64,000 bases of DNA from Corynebacterium aquatimens (GCF_030408395.1 NZ_CP046980.1:1674001-1738000); one strand, 5' to 3'; positions 17,571 to 27,305 are shown, counted from the stretch's first letter. Numbers and translations are program-made. Notes: generated by a model not told the origin, from the sequence alone.

Positions 17571-20500
17571 TCATTCAACCGGGGCGAGATCGAACATGGC
17601 GGCCAGGAATTGGCTGATCCAATCCAGCAAAGCTTCGTCGCGAAGCGAAGGCTTGCCCGCGCCTTGGCCCTCCTTGGGAATGGGCACGGTGATGGCTTGG
17701 GCAGTAGCGCGGTAGGTCGCAGACGGGTAGAGGCGTTTGAGGCGCACCTGCTTGGAATCGGGCAGGTCCACGGGGTGGAAGCGCAGTCGGGTGCCTTGGA
17801 CAGTAATGTCGGAGACTTTCGCCAGTTTCGCAGCGTGGCGGACCTTGGCCACGTGGAGGAGACGCTGGACTTCCTCCGGCATGGGGCCGTAGCGGTCGGT
17901 CATTTCCTCAACAACCTTGGCTAGCTCGTCATCGTTCTTCGCGGCGGCGAGCTTGCGGTAGGTCTCCAAACGGAGGCGCTCAGAGTTGATGTACGTCTCC
18001 GGAATGTGGGCATCGACGGGGACATCAATGCGGATTTCCTTCGGGCCCTGATCGGTGGCATCGATCACCTCACCGCTGCTAAGCGCCTTGTATGTGTCCA
18101 CGGCCTCCCCGACTAGGCGCATGTACAGGTCAAAGCCCACACCGGCGATGTGACCGGATTGTTCCGCGCCTAACACGTTGCCGGCACCCCGCATTTCTAG
18201 GTCCTTCTGCGCCACGGCCATGCCGGCACCCAGCTCATTGTTCTGCGCGATGGTGGCCAGCCGGTCGTACGAAGTTTCGGTGAGCGTGATGTCTTTCGGG
18301 TACAGGAAGTAGGCGTAACCGCGCTCACGCGAGCGGCCCACGCGGCCGCGCAGCTGGTGAAGCTGGGATAGACCCATGTTTTGAGCATTCTCCACGATCA
18401 GCGTGTTGGCGTTGGCAATGTCCAGGCCTGTTTCCACGATCGTGGTACACACCAAAACATCGAACTCACGGTTCCAGAAACCTTGGACGGTGGTTTCCAG
18501 CACCTGCTCACTCATTTGCCCGTGGGCCACCACAATGCGCGCCTCCGGAACGAGGTCACGTAGGTGGCGGGCGGTTTTTTCAATGTCGGCGACCTTGTTG
18601 TGGATGTAGAACACCTGGCCGTCGCGGAGCAGCTCGCGGCGAATCGCGGCGGCAATTTGCTTGTCTTCCTGCGGGCCCACGTACGTCAGAACCGGGTGGC
18701 GGTCCTCCGGCGGGGTGAGGATCGAGGTCATCTCACGAATGCCGGTGAGGCTCATTTCCAGGGTTCGCGGGATCGGCGTCGCGGTCATCGTGAGCACGTC
18801 CACGTGGGCCTTCAGCGCCTTGATGTGCTCTTTGTGTTCCACGCCGAAGCGCTGCTCCTCATCAACAACAATGAGGCCCAGGTTCTTCCACGCCACGCCA
18901 GTCTGAAGGAGGCGGTGGGTGCCGATCACGATGTCCACGGAGCCGTCGGAAAGCCCCTTGACGATCTCTTTGGCTTCTTTTGCCGTCGTGAAGCGCGAAA
19001 GCTCGCGGATCTCCACGCCGAAACCGTCCATGCGCTGGGTGAAGGTAGCGAAGTGCTGCTGGCACAGAAGCGTCGTGGGCACGAGCACGGCGACCTGTTT
19101 GCCGTCTTGGACGGCCTTGAACGCCGCACGCACGGCAACTTCAGTTTTGCCAAAGCCCACGTCACCAACGATGACGCGGTCCATCGGCACAGGTTTTTCC
19201 ATGTCCGTCTTCACCGCGTCGATCGCTGCGAGCTGATCCTCGGTTTCCGTAAACGGGAAGTTATCTTCCATCTCCATTTGCCAGGGGGAATCCGCGGCAA
19301 ACGCGTGGCCCGGTGCGGCTTGTCGCTTGGCGTAGAGCTGCACGAGCTCGCCGGCGATCTCACGCACGGCGGCGCGCGCCTTACGCTTGGTCGCCTTCCA
19401 GTCGCTGCCGCCCATTTTGCTTAGCGACGGCTGCTCGCCCCCGGAGTATTTACTCAACAGGTCCAGGGATTCCATTGGCACCCACAAGGTATCGTTCGCG
19501 CCACCGCGTTTCGACGGCTGGTATTCCAGCACGATGAATTCTTTGCGCGATTTCTCCCCGCCCATTGCCACGGTGCGTTCCGCCATTTTGACAAAGCGCC
19601 CGATGCCGTGGGTGTCATGCACAACGTAGTCGCCGGGCTTCAGGGCCAGCGGGTCCACGCGGTTGCGGCGCTTTGCGTGTCGACGCTTCCCGCCGGCGAT
19701 GTCCCCCACCCTGTTGCCGGTGACATCGGTTTCAGTAACGACGACGAGCCCCGGTCCCGGGAATGACAACCCGGCGTGGGACACGGCCTGGTACAAAGTG
19801 ACCGCGCCGTCCACGGGAGTTTCACCCGCAGAAGCAATGTGCGCAGAGACCCCGTTTTCACGTAAACGCTCAGCGGTTCGGTCAATCGTGCCCCGAGCTG
19901 GGGCGATGAACGCAGCGGTGCCGCCACCGGAGATGTGCAGTTTCAGCTGGCCATACAGGGACTCAATGAGGTTCGGATCGCCCTTTGGCGCTGGCCCGGG
20001 CTCATAATCGAGCGGCAACGTTTCTTCATCAGAGGCCACGAACATGCCGGGTGGGGCAAAGGTCCACCACGATGACCCAGCCTCGGTCGTGGAGACCTCC
20101 AGGGATTCAAAGGAACGAAACGAGCTTGCAGAGACGTCCAACCCTTCCACGGCGACCGGGCCTTCCGCGCCCATGGCGGCAGCTTCCCACCCGGCCTCCA
20201 AGAACTCCTGGTCTGTAGCTTGCAAATCCGCGATGCGCGTACGGACTTTTTCCGGGTTGGTCACTAACACCACCGACCCCGCCGGCATGAGGTCCGGCAA
20301 CACTGCGTATGCCTGATCATCACGCCCAGATACAAGCGCCGGGGCCAGCGCTTCCATCCCGTCCGCATGGGTGCCCGTGGCAATCCGGCTGAGCATCTCC
20401 ACCAACGTCCGGTTTCCTGGGTATGCCCGGGATAGTTCATCGGCGTGCGCTGAAATGGCATCGTCGATAAGCAATTGCCTCGCTGGGTGGATCTCCACCG

Positions 20501-21152
20501 ACTGATATTCGTTGGCATCTTCATCGAAGGCACGCTGATCCGCGACGGCGAACGGGCGAATATCCGTGACCTCATCGCCCCAAAATTCAATGCGAACCGG
20601 GTGCTCCGCGGTGGTGGGAAAAACGTCGATCAAGCCGCCGCGCGTAGCAAACTGCCCGCGCGCCGCGACCATATCAACGTGGCTGTAGGCGTAGTGGGAC
20701 AGTTCCTCCGTCAGCGCCGAGAAATCGCGCTCTTCATCGCGCGTAACGACGATCGGTGACCGCGGCGGCAAAAATGGCTGGCACACCGCGCGCGCGGACG
20801 CGACCACCACCGCGAGCTGCGGCAGATCCACGAGCACCTTGTTGCGCACACCCACCACGTCAGGGGCTGGCGAGAGCCTCTCATGCGGCAGGGTCTCCAA
20901 CGCCGGGAACAAACCGACGCGCGTCTGCCCGATCATTGCCGCGACCTCCGCCGCCATGTCCTCGGCCTCATGCCCCGTGGCGGTGACGACTAAGACCGGT
21001 GCCGCGGTAGACAACGTTGCCGCGGCCCACGGCCGCACCTGGTCAATGCCCGTGATGTGAAGCGTGGGCTCCCCCACCCGCGTGAGCAGGCCGGTGAGTT
21101 TCGTGTCACTGATGGCGCGCTCAAGCACGCCGGAAAGCATGGGGGAAGTCAC
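17571..21152 (-). CDS. mfd: Transcription-repair coupling factor
   Basis: 1193 aa, normal for Mfd. Removes RNA polymerase stalled at DNA lesions and recruits UvrA. In order: UvrB-like N-terminal region ('LFPALETLPHERLSP'), RNA-polymerase-interacting domain ('LKPGDYVVHDTHGIGRF', residues ~500-520), SF2 translocase with Walker A 'GDVGFGKTEVAVRAAF', 'DEEQRFGVEHKE', 'TATPIPRT' and the 'LHQLRGRVGRS' motif VI, then the C-terminal TRCF domain. Start GTG 21152 lies 10 bases after the TetR gene stop; ATG 21140 is an alternative with AGGTGA before it. The two genes probably form an operon, as in mycobacteria. Confidence 0.97.
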   Translation of the reverse strand: MTSPMLSGVLERAISDTKLTGLLTRVGEPTLHITGIDQVRPWAAATLSTAAPVLVVTATGHEAEDMAAEVAAMIGQTRVGLFPALETLPHERLSPAPDVVGVRNKVLVDLPQLAVVVASARAVCQPFLPPRSPIVVTRDEERDFSALTEELSHYAYSHVDMVAARGQFATRGGLIDVFPTTAEHPVRIEFWGDEVTDIRPFAVADQRAFDEDANEYQSVEIHPARQLLIDDAISAHADELSRAYPGNRTLVEMLSRIATGTHADGMEALAPALVSGRDDQAYAVLPDLMPAGSVVLVTNPEKVRTRIADLQATDQEFLEAGWEAAAMGAEGPVAVEGLDVSASSFRSFESLEVSTTEAGSSWWTFAPPGMFVASDEETLPLDYEPGPAPKGDPNLIESLYGQLKLHISGGGTAAFIAPARGTIDRTAERLRENGVSAHIASAGETPVDGAVTLYQAVSHAGLSFPGPGLVVVTETDVTGNRVGDIAGGKRRHAKRRNRVDPLALKPGDYVVHDTHGIGRFVKMAERTVAMGGEKSRKEFIVLEYQPSKRGGANDTLWVPMESLDLLSKYSGGEQPSLSKMGGSDWKATKRKARAAVREIAGELVQLYAKRQAAPGHAFAADSPWQMEMEDNFPFTETEDQLAAIDAVKTDMEKPVPMDRVIVGDVGFGKTEVAVRAAFKAVQDGKQVAVLVPTTLLCQQHFATFTQRMDGFGVEIRELSRFTTAKEAKEIVKGLSDGSVDIVIGTHRLLQTGVAWKNLGLIVVDEEQRFGVEHKEHIKALKAHVDVLTMTATPIPRTLEMSLTGIREMTSILTPPEDRHPVLTYVGPQEDKQIAAAIRRELLRDGQVFYIHNKVADIEKTARHLRDLVPEARIVVAHGQMSEQVLETTVQGFWNREFDVLVCTTIVETGLDIANANTLIVENAQNMGLSQLHQLRGRVGRSRERGYAYFLYPKDITLTETSYDRLATIAQNNELGAGMAVAQKDLEMRGAGNVLGAEQSGHIAGVGFDLYMRLVGEAVDTYKALSSGEVIDATDQGPKEIRIDVPVDAHIPETYINSERLRLETYRKLAAAKNDDELAKVVEEMTDRYGPMPEEVQRLLHVAKVRHAAKLAKVSDITVQGTRLRFHPVDLPDSKQVRLKRLYPSATYRATAQAITVPIPKEGQGAGKPSLRDEALLDWISQFLAAMFDLAPVE

Positions 21153-21162
21153 CTGTTACTTT

Positions 21163-21888
21163 CTACTCCCCGTCCCCAGCTTCGTACACATCATCAACAC
21201 TGGACAGCTCAAAGTAGGCATCATCATCGCCGTCAAAACCGGGGGCTGGGTCTTTACCCCCAGCATCCTCTTCCTCCTCCGGCAACGCGGGCATATCACT
21301 CATGTGGCCCAGACCGTTCCACACCAAGTTGTAGAGGTGCGCCGCCACCTGGTTGCGCGTCAAACTCTTATCGTTGAGCCACCAAATCGACACGCTCGCG
21401 AACGTGCCCACCACGCCCTGGGCGTAGAGCGGCGCAAGCTTCGCATCAATGCCTTGCTGCGGGAACGCTTCTACTAACAAATGCGTAACTCGATCTGTGA
21501 CCTGGTGCATCAGGGAGGTGTACACCTCTTTGCTCCCCGCCCCGTCGTCGTAAGCCTGGCCGCGCGCCAAAATAATGAACCCGTCAGTGTTCTGCTCCGC
21601 GTACGTCAGCAACGCCACAACGGCGTGGTAAACGCGCTCCCGCCAGCCACCTTCCTGGATTGACTGGGAAATGATCTCCACCAACGTTGCGATCTCTTGA
21701 TCCGCGACGGCGCGGTACAACCCTTCCTTGCCCCCGAAGTGCTCATAGATCACCGGCTTCGACACACCAGCGCGCGTGCCGATTTCTTCCACGGAAATCC
21801 CCTCAAACCCACGTTCTGCAAACGCTGAGCGTCCCACCTTCATGAGTTGATCCCGGCGCTGTTCCCCGGTCATGCGTCGACGAACCAT
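21163..21888 (-). CDS. TetR family transcriptional regulator
   Basis: 241 aa. N-terminal helix-turn-helix: 'RRDQLMKVGRSAFAERGFEGISVEEIGTRAG' (two segments) then 'VSKPVIYEHFGGKEGLY', the classic TetR pattern, followed by a helical ligand-binding domain and an acidic C-terminal tail ('EEEEDAGGKD', 'DGDDDAYFEL'). ATG 21888 is chosen because AAGGTGGG precedes it closely; a GTG nine bases upstream is possible. Upstream of mfd as in Mycobacterium (Rv1019-mfd order). The ligand and regulon are unknown. Confidence 0.9.
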   Translation of the reverse strand: MVRRRMTGEQRRDQLMKVGRSAFAERGFEGISVEEIGTRAGVSKPVIYEHFGGKEGLYRAVADQEIATLVEIISQSIQEGGWRERVYHAVVALLTYAEQNTDGFIILARGQAYDDGAGSKEVYTSLMHQVTDRVTHLLVEAFPQQGIDAKLAPLYAQGVVGTFASVSIWWLNDKSLTRNQVAAHLYNLVWNGLGHMSDMPALPEEEEDAGGKDPAPGFDGDDDAYFELSSVDDVYEAGDGE

Positions 21889-21941
21889 AAGTCCCACCTT
21901 AGCCGTTCCAAACTTATAAGAGAGACATTATAAATAGAAAG

Positions 21942-22013
21942 CTTCCCCACCAGGACTCGAACCTAGAATGACGGTACCAAAAACCGTAGTGTTGCCAATT
22001 ACACCATGGGGAA
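21942..22013 (-). tRNA. tRNA-Gln (anticodon UUG)
   Basis: 72-nt cloverleaf on the minus strand: acceptor TTCCCCA/TGGGGAA, U8, D stem GTGT/ACAC, anticodon stem ACGGT/ACCGT with loop TTTTGGT (anticodon TTG), T arm CTAGG-TTCGAGT-CCTGG, discriminator G73. CCA not encoded. Confidence 0.93.
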
Positions 22014-22313
22014 AGACGGTCTGATCATACCGCATCAGCACCCCAACCCCAACTACGCATCCCTAGGCACCCTGAAATTGCTGACACTCGTGGTCCGTGC
22101 TCAGAACACGACCTGGGGTTTTGGTGCAGACCCTTCAAAAACGTGTCAACAAATTCAGGACTTGTCAGAATTTTTCTCCAATGCCACGAGTTAAGGCGTC
22201 CAAACGGGCTACGTTTGGACCATCCCCAACGAAAAAGGACAAACCCTGGGAACAGGCAGATACATGTAACCAACGGCGACGACTACTAACAAGAAATGGC
22301 AAACTACTAAAAG
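22014..22313. other. Gene-free stretch with a perfect inverted repeat
   Basis: 300 bases between tRNA-Gln and the next gene. Short ORFs here overlap the tRNA or lack start signals. It contains the perfect inverted repeat GTCCAAACG-GGCTA-CGTTTGGAC at 22198-22220 with no T tract, either an operator or a hairpin in the leader of the downstream gene. Confidence 0.5.
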
Positions 22314-23333
22314 ATGAGTACTCCATACAACCAGAACCAATGGAACCCGGGGCCTGGCTATCCAATCCCCGGGCAAGCACCGGCTGAACAAGCCCCAGAA
22401 GAGAAAAGGAAGCGCCGCACCGCGATCATCGTGCTCTTCCTCGTGTTAGCGCTCGTACTTACATCCCTTGCCGTTCTGTTCCTAGGCAAAGGAACTTTAT
22501 GGGGCAAAGGCGACATCCTCCAGGAGCCTGTCCTATTCAGCGACACCCGCTACGTCGGCGACGTGGATTCCCCAGAACTAATCGCAGATGCCGATGCCGA
22601 CACCGATAGCAACAACGTCCGCGTCATCATCCGCTTCTTCGGCGACGGCCGCCGCGCAACACTGACCTCCCCCACCCTCAACCGCCACTCCGAACTTCTC
22701 TGGGTCAAAGGCTACGAATACCGCGAAAACATCATCACCGGCGACGGCACCAACGGCGCCAAATGGACCTTCACCCCTGGCGACGAGATTAGCGACAACG
22801 AGGACAACATTATCGAGGGCAAGTTCAAAGTTGAAGCGCCTCGAGGTTCCGAGGGCTTCCGTGGCAAAATCACGCTTCGCCAAACTCCATGGGATGAACA
22901 CGACGGCGAAAAAGAACCCGGGAAGAGCGAACCTCCAACCAAAACCACAGAACGACCTACGGCAAATTCTTCAAGTACGACTTCGTCGCAGCCTTCTGCA
23001 CGTGAAGAACCGGAAAGTGAAGAAGCCGAACCGACTCCACCTGTCGGAAGCTGCGAACCAGAAGCGTTCTCCGAGTTCTTCAATGGGCAGCCGGTTGGAC
23101 CCAACCCCCCGTGTGATGGACAGTGGGCCAACCCCGGCCGGGAAAGTTCTGACTGGACGAAGGTTCTCCATTTTGAAGGCGGGCAATGGCTCGAAGTTGA
23201 ACCTGCTGGAACTACCAAAATGGGAATGATGGGTCCGTGCTACGACGGTGATGCATTGACCGCCCAAGGCGCACCAGAAGAGTTCTTGTCGCACCTAACT
23301 TTGTGCAGGCCCGACGAAATCGGCAACTTCTAG
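22314..23333 (+). CDS. Single-pass membrane protein with extracytoplasmic domain, unknown function
   Basis: 339 aa. A Pro/Gln-rich cytoplasmic N-terminus, the basic 'EEKRKRR' and a membrane helix ('TAIIVLFLVLALVLTSLAVLF') at about residues 36-56, then an acidic domain (residues 65-190), a Ser/Thr/Pro/Glu-rich linker (195-245) and a C-terminal segment with four cysteines ('GSCEPEAF', 'NPPCDGQW', 'GPCYDGD', 'LTLCRPDE'), probably disulfide-bonded. The layout resembles small secreted-domain proteins of actinobacteria, but I do not recognise the family. GC content and style are slightly lower than neighbours. No strong ribosome-binding site. Confidence 0.72.
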   Translation: MSTPYNQNQWNPGPGYPIPGQAPAEQAPEEKRKRRTAIIVLFLVLALVLTSLAVLFLGKGTLWGKGDILQEPVLFSDTRYVGDVDSPELIADADADTDSNNVRVIIRFFGDGRRATLTSPTLNRHSELLWVKGYEYRENIITGDGTNGAKWTFTPGDEISDNEDNIIEGKFKVEAPRGSEGFRGKITLRQTPWDEHDGEKEPGKSEPPTKTTERPTANSSSTTSSQPSAREEPESEEAEPTPPVGSCEPEAFSEFFNGQPVGPNPPCDGQWANPGRESSDWTKVLHFEGGQWLEVEPAGTTKMGMMGPCYDGDALTAQGAPEEFLSHLTLCRPDEIGNF

Positions 23334-23414
23334 AACGGGATCGCGCTTTCGGGCCCCGCAGCGGAGTAACAAAGGTAAGCCAATGCTTGCTAGATAATCG
23401 CCGTGAGCTGCGCT

Positions 23415-23422
23415 TATATAGT
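23415..23422 (+). promoter_or_regulatory. Probable -10 element of a leaderless transcript
   Basis: TATATAGT ends five bases before the MFS start codon, placing the transcription start at or next to the A of ATG 23428. Confidence 0.45.
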
Positions 23423-23427
23423 CGTTC

Positions 23428-24675
23428 ATGGCCCCAGAAATTTCGCAGGTTAACGGCACGGAGCAGCGCAACGCGAGACGCTTCATCTGGTCGAACGGCC
23501 TGCAAAACATCGGCGACCAGATCGTGGCGCCGAAGACCGTGCTGACGTGGCTGTTCCAGTCGACGGGAGTGCCCGCGTGGATGACGTCGCTGCTGGTGCC
23601 CATCCGTGAATCCGGGTCGATGCTGCCGCAGTTCGCGCTGGGGCCATGGGTGACGTCGAAACGCTCGCGCAAGAAGGTGTGGCTGATCGGCTCGTACGGC
23701 CAGGCGGCGTCGGCGGCTGGTATCGCGGTGGCGGCGGGGTTCCTCACGGGCCCGGCGCTGGGCCTGGTGGTACTTGTGCTCATGGCGTGTTTGGCGACGT
23801 TCCGCGCGATTTGCTCGATCGCGGGCAAAGACGTTCAAGGCCGCACGGTTGAGAAGGGCCACCGCGGCATGATCACGGGCCGCGCGACGGCGCTGGGCGG
23901 TGCGTTCACTCTCGTCGTGGGTCTGGTGTTGTTCTTCGCGCGCGACGAGCTGCCCAACTGGCAGATCATCGCGCTGCTGTCGCTCGGCGCGGCGACGTGG
24001 GTTCTCGCGAGCTTTGTCTTCGCGCGTATCGACGAACCGGTGCCCGACGACGTCGATGATGACGCGACGCACCACGGCTGGGGCAACATGTGGGAGCTGG
24101 TCAAAGGTGATCGGCAGCTGCAGAAATTCCTGCTGGTGCGCTCGCTCATGCTGGTCACGGCGTTATCGACGCCGTTCATCGTCATGCTCGCCCACGACAA
24201 GGGCGCGAACCTAGCGGGCTTGGGTGGCTTCGTGGTGGCCTCCGGCGGTGCGGCGCTCATCGGCGGAAGGGTGTCGGGGTGGTTCTCTGACCGATCGTCG
24301 GAAAGCACGATGGCATGGGCGGCGGGCGTTGCCTCCGTTGTGATCTTCGCGTTGGTGGCCAGCGCGTCGTACCTGCCCTCGTCCGTGAACGTCTGGATCA
24401 TGCCGCTGGGCTTCTTCGTGGTCAACCTCGCGCACACGACGGTACGAGTGGCGCGGAAGACATACTTGGTGGATATGGCGGATGGGGACCGCCGGACACT
24501 GATTACGGGCGCATCAAACACGGTGATGGGCATCGTGTTGCTTGTCGTCGGTGCGATGTCGTCGGCGATGGCGGCGCTGGGCACGCAAGCGGCTCTGATT
24601 TTCCTGGCGGTACTGGGATTGTTCGGCGTTGTGGGGGCATCGCGGTTGAAAGATGTCTCGGCGCAGGAAATCTAA
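23428..24675 (+). CDS. Major facilitator superfamily transporter
   Basis: 415 aa with about 12 hydrophobic segments; 'NGLQNIGDQIVAPKTVLTWLFQ' begins the first. The loop 'GRVSGWFSDRSSES' is the MFS motif between TM8 and TM9. No family-level substrate can be assigned. TATATAGT lies 5-7 bases before ATG 23428 with no ribosome-binding site between, so the mRNA is probably leaderless. It ends 45 bases before glmU and could be cotranscribed with it. Confidence 0.85.
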   Translation: MAPEISQVNGTEQRNARRFIWSNGLQNIGDQIVAPKTVLTWLFQSTGVPAWMTSLLVPIRESGSMLPQFALGPWVTSKRSRKKVWLIGSYGQAASAAGIAVAAGFLTGPALGLVVLVLMACLATFRAICSIAGKDVQGRTVEKGHRGMITGRATALGGAFTLVVGLVLFFARDELPNWQIIALLSLGAATWVLASFVFARIDEPVPDDVDDDATHHGWGNMWELVKGDRQLQKFLLVRSLMLVTALSTPFIVMLAHDKGANLAGLGGFVVASGGAALIGGRVSGWFSDRSSESTMAWAAGVASVVIFALVASASYLPSSVNVWIMPLGFFVVNLAHTTVRVARKTYLVDMADGDRRTLITGASNTVMGIVLLVVGAMSSAMAALGTQAALIFLAVLGLFGVVGASRLKDVSAQEI

Positions 24676-24720
24676 CGGTTAAGCTGGTGGAGTAAACGCG
24701 AGTTGAAGGAGACGAAACGA

Positions 24721-26217
24721 GTGCCGCAACAGTTTGAACGCGCCGTGGTCGTGTTGGCCGCGGGCGCCGGAACCCGCATGAAATCCGCACGGCAGAAGAC
24801 GCTGCACGAAATCGGGGGCCGCAGCATGCTGTCACACTCCCTACACGCAGCAGCGGGCATCTCGCCGCAGCACGTGGTCGCTGTGGTGGGCCACCAGCGT
24901 GACCAGGTGGGACCCGCCGTTGACGCAGTGGCTAGCGAGCTAGGACGCGACATCGTGCAGGCTGTCCAAGAACAGCAGCGCGGGACGGGCGACGCCGTTG
25001 ACGCTGGCATGCGCGCGATTAGTTCGTTCCATGGCACGGTTGTGGTGACCAACGCGGACGTTCCTTTGCTGCGGGCGGAAACTATTGAATCGCTGGTGGA
25101 ATCGCACGAGTCGGCCCAAGCTGCTGTGACTGTTCTGTCGTTGAAGCTGAATAACCCAACCGGGTACGGGCGCATCATCCGTTCCGACAGCGGCGCGGTA
25201 CAGCAGATCGTTGAGGAAAAAGACGCCGATGACGCGCAGCGTACCGTCACGGAGGTCAATTCCGGTGTGTTCGCCTTCGACGCCGACACGCTTCGCGACG
25301 CATTGAGCAGGCTGGACACCAACAACGCGCAGGGTGAGCTCTACATCACCGACGTTCTTGCGATCGCACGTGAAGACGGTAAGAAGGTCGATGCGTTTGT
25401 GGCACCGGACGCCCGCGAGTTGGCCGGGGTCAATGACCGAGTGCAGCTCGCCGCGGCGGGCAAGGAGCTGAACCGAAGGATCGTCGAGAAGGCGATGCGC
25501 GGTGGCGCGACCGTGATCGACCCGGACACGACGTTCATTGGAGTCCACGTAGAAATCGGCGCCGACGTGGTGATCCACCCCAACACGCAGCTGTGGGGCT
25601 CCACCACGATCGGTGACGGCGCCGTGATCGGGCCTGATACCACACTGACTGATATGGAAGTCGGCGCGGGCGCGTCGGTCGTGCGGACCCAGGGCGAGCT
25701 GGGCGTGATCGGCGCGGACGCGACCGTAGGACCGTTCACCTACATCCGCCCGGGAACCACCCTGGGCGCGCGCGGCAAACTTGGAGGCTTCGTGGAAGCG
25801 AAGAACGCGCAGATCGGTGAAGGATCCAAGGTGCCGCACCTTACCTACATCGGCGATGCCACCGTGGGCGTGGAATCTAACATCGGCGCATCCAGCGTCT
25901 TTGTGAACTACGACGGTGTGAACAAGCACCACACCACGGTGGGCGACTACTGCCGTTTGGGATCCGACACGATGTTCGTCGCTCCCGTGACAATCGGCGA
26001 TGGAGCCTATACCGGGGCGGGTACAGTAGTCACGGAAGATGTTCCCGCTGGTGCACTGGCGATTCGTGAGGGTCGGCAGCGCAACATCGAAGGCTGGGTT
26101 GAAGACGCTCGGCCGGGAACCCCAGCCGCGGAAGCCGCAGCACGGGCGCGCGTAGTGGACGCAACCGACACTGACCCACAGAGCACAGACACACAGAGCA
26201 CAAAGGAAGAGGCATAA
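24721..26217 (+). CDS. glmU: Bifunctional UDP-GlcNAc pyrophosphorylase / glucosamine-1-P acetyltransferase
   Basis: 498 aa. Makes UDP-GlcNAc for peptidoglycan. The N-terminal uridylyltransferase domain has 'VLAAGAGTRMKS' and 'EEKDADDAQR'; the C-terminal left-handed beta-helix is visible as hexapeptide repeats from about residue 260 and contains 'GFVEAKNAQIGEG' and 'NYDGVNKHHT', the acetyltransferase active-site region. GTG 24721 has GGAG nine bases upstream; a TTG at 24703 does not. A Thr/Asp/Gln-rich tail is typical of the actinobacterial enzyme. Three bases separate its stop from prsA. Confidence 0.97.
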   Translation: MPQQFERAVVVLAAGAGTRMKSARQKTLHEIGGRSMLSHSLHAAAGISPQHVVAVVGHQRDQVGPAVDAVASELGRDIVQAVQEQQRGTGDAVDAGMRAISSFHGTVVVTNADVPLLRAETIESLVESHESAQAAVTVLSLKLNNPTGYGRIIRSDSGAVQQIVEEKDADDAQRTVTEVNSGVFAFDADTLRDALSRLDTNNAQGELYITDVLAIAREDGKKVDAFVAPDARELAGVNDRVQLAAAGKELNRRIVEKAMRGGATVIDPDTTFIGVHVEIGADVVIHPNTQLWGSTTIGDGAVIGPDTTLTDMEVGAGASVVRTQGELGVIGADATVGPFTYIRPGTTLGARGKLGGFVEAKNAQIGEGSKVPHLTYIGDATVGVESNIGASSVFVNYDGVNKHHTTVGDYCRLGSDTMFVAPVTIGDGAYTGAGTVVTEDVPAGALAIREGRQRNIEGWVEDARPGTPAAEAAARARVVDATDTDPQSTDTQSTKEEA

Positions 26218-26220
26218 ACG

Positions 26221-27198
26221 ATGACTGGGTACAAAACCGAAAGCCACAAGGACCTCAAAGTCTTCTCAGGCCGAGCCCACCCCGAGTTGGCAGAGGCAGT
26301 GGCGAAAGAACTTGGCATCGAGCTCGTGCCGACGACCGCCCGGGACTTCGCCAACGGCGAAATCTTCATCCGCTTCGAAGAATCCGTCCGTGGTGCCGAT
26401 TGCTTTGTGATGCAAGGCCACTCCGCGCCGCTGAACCAGTGGCTGATGGAACAACTCATCATGATCGACGCGCTTAAGCGTGGATCCGCAAAGCGCATCA
26501 CCGCGATCCTGCCGTTCTACCCCTACGCGCGCCAAGACAAGAAGCACCGCGGCCGCGAGCCGATCTCCGCACGTCTGGTCGCGGACCTGCTCACCACCGC
26601 CGGCGCTGACCGCATCGTGTCCGTGGACCTGCACACCGACCAAATCCAGGGCTTCTTCGATGGCCCGGTGGACCACATGCACGCCCAGCCGATCCTGGTG
26701 GACTACATCAAATCCAAGTACTCGCTGGACAACCTGGTGGTGGTCTCCCCTGACGCCGGCCGCGTCAAGACCGCAGAGAAATGGGCCAACGCGCTTGGCG
26801 ACGCACCGATGGCGTTCGTCCACAAGACCCGCGACGTGGATGCCGCCAACAAGGTCGTCTCCAACCGCGTGGTCGGTGACGTTGATGGCAAGGACTGCGT
26901 CCTCATGGACGACATGATCGACACCGGCGGCACGATCGCCGGCGCCGTCGGCGTTCTCAAGGACGCGGGCGCGAAATCCGTGGTCATCGCCTGCACCCAC
27001 GGCGTGTTCTCCGACCCAGCACGGGAGCGCCTCAACGAATGCGGCGCCGAGGAAATCATCACCACCGACACCCTGCCGCAGAACACCGAGGGCTGGAACA
27101 ACCTCACCGTGTTGTCCATCGCCCCACTGCTGGCCCGAACCATCAACGAGATCTTCGAAAACGGCTCCGTGACCACGCTGTTCGAGGGCCAGGCGTGA
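26221..27198 (+). CDS. prsA: Ribose-phosphate pyrophosphokinase
   Basis: 325 aa. Makes PRPP from ribose-5-phosphate and ATP for nucleotides, His, Trp and, in this group, decaprenylphosphoryl-arabinose. 'FANGEIFIRFEESVRG' and 'PYARQDKKHRGREPISA' form the ATP site; 'VSPDAGRVKTAEKWA' and the PRPP-binding 'CVLMDDMIDTGGTI' are clear. In an operon with glmU as in mycobacteria. The stop codon lies in the 5' arm of a strong hairpin (27195-27220). Confidence 0.98.
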   Translation: MTGYKTESHKDLKVFSGRAHPELAEAVAKELGIELVPTTARDFANGEIFIRFEESVRGADCFVMQGHSAPLNQWLMEQLIMIDALKRGSAKRITAILPFYPYARQDKKHRGREPISARLVADLLTTAGADRIVSVDLHTDQIQGFFDGPVDHMHAQPILVDYIKSKYSLDNLVVVSPDAGRVKTAEKWANALGDAPMAFVHKTRDVDAANKVVSNRVVGDVDGKDCVLMDDMIDTGGTIAGAVGVLKDAGAKSVVIACTHGVFSDPARERLNECGAEEIITTDTLPQNTEGWNNLTVLSIAPLLARTINEIFENGSVTTLFEGQA

Positions 27199-27294
27199 TG
27201 GTGGGGAATCCCACCATCACGAGTGGGGGTCTATAGGCCAGCCATCACGGGGGTTCCTATATGACAGCCATCACGAGTGGGGGTTTATAGGCCC
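27195..27294. repeat. Perfect hairpin followed by three 26-28 bp tandem repeats
   Basis: The hairpin GTGATGGTGGG-GAAT-CCCACCATCAC (27195-27220) overlaps the prsA stop. Three units starting with CCATCACG follow at 27214, 27242 and 27268; units 1 and 3 share CCATCACGAGTGGGGGT and TATAGGCC, unit 2 is degenerate. Confidence 0.8.
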
Positions 27295-27305
27295 ACCGTT
27301 TTAAC

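Noticed and set aside
22006..22194. 62-codon frame after tRNA-Gln
   Set aside because: It starts inside the tRNA and has no ribosome-binding site or recognisable composition.
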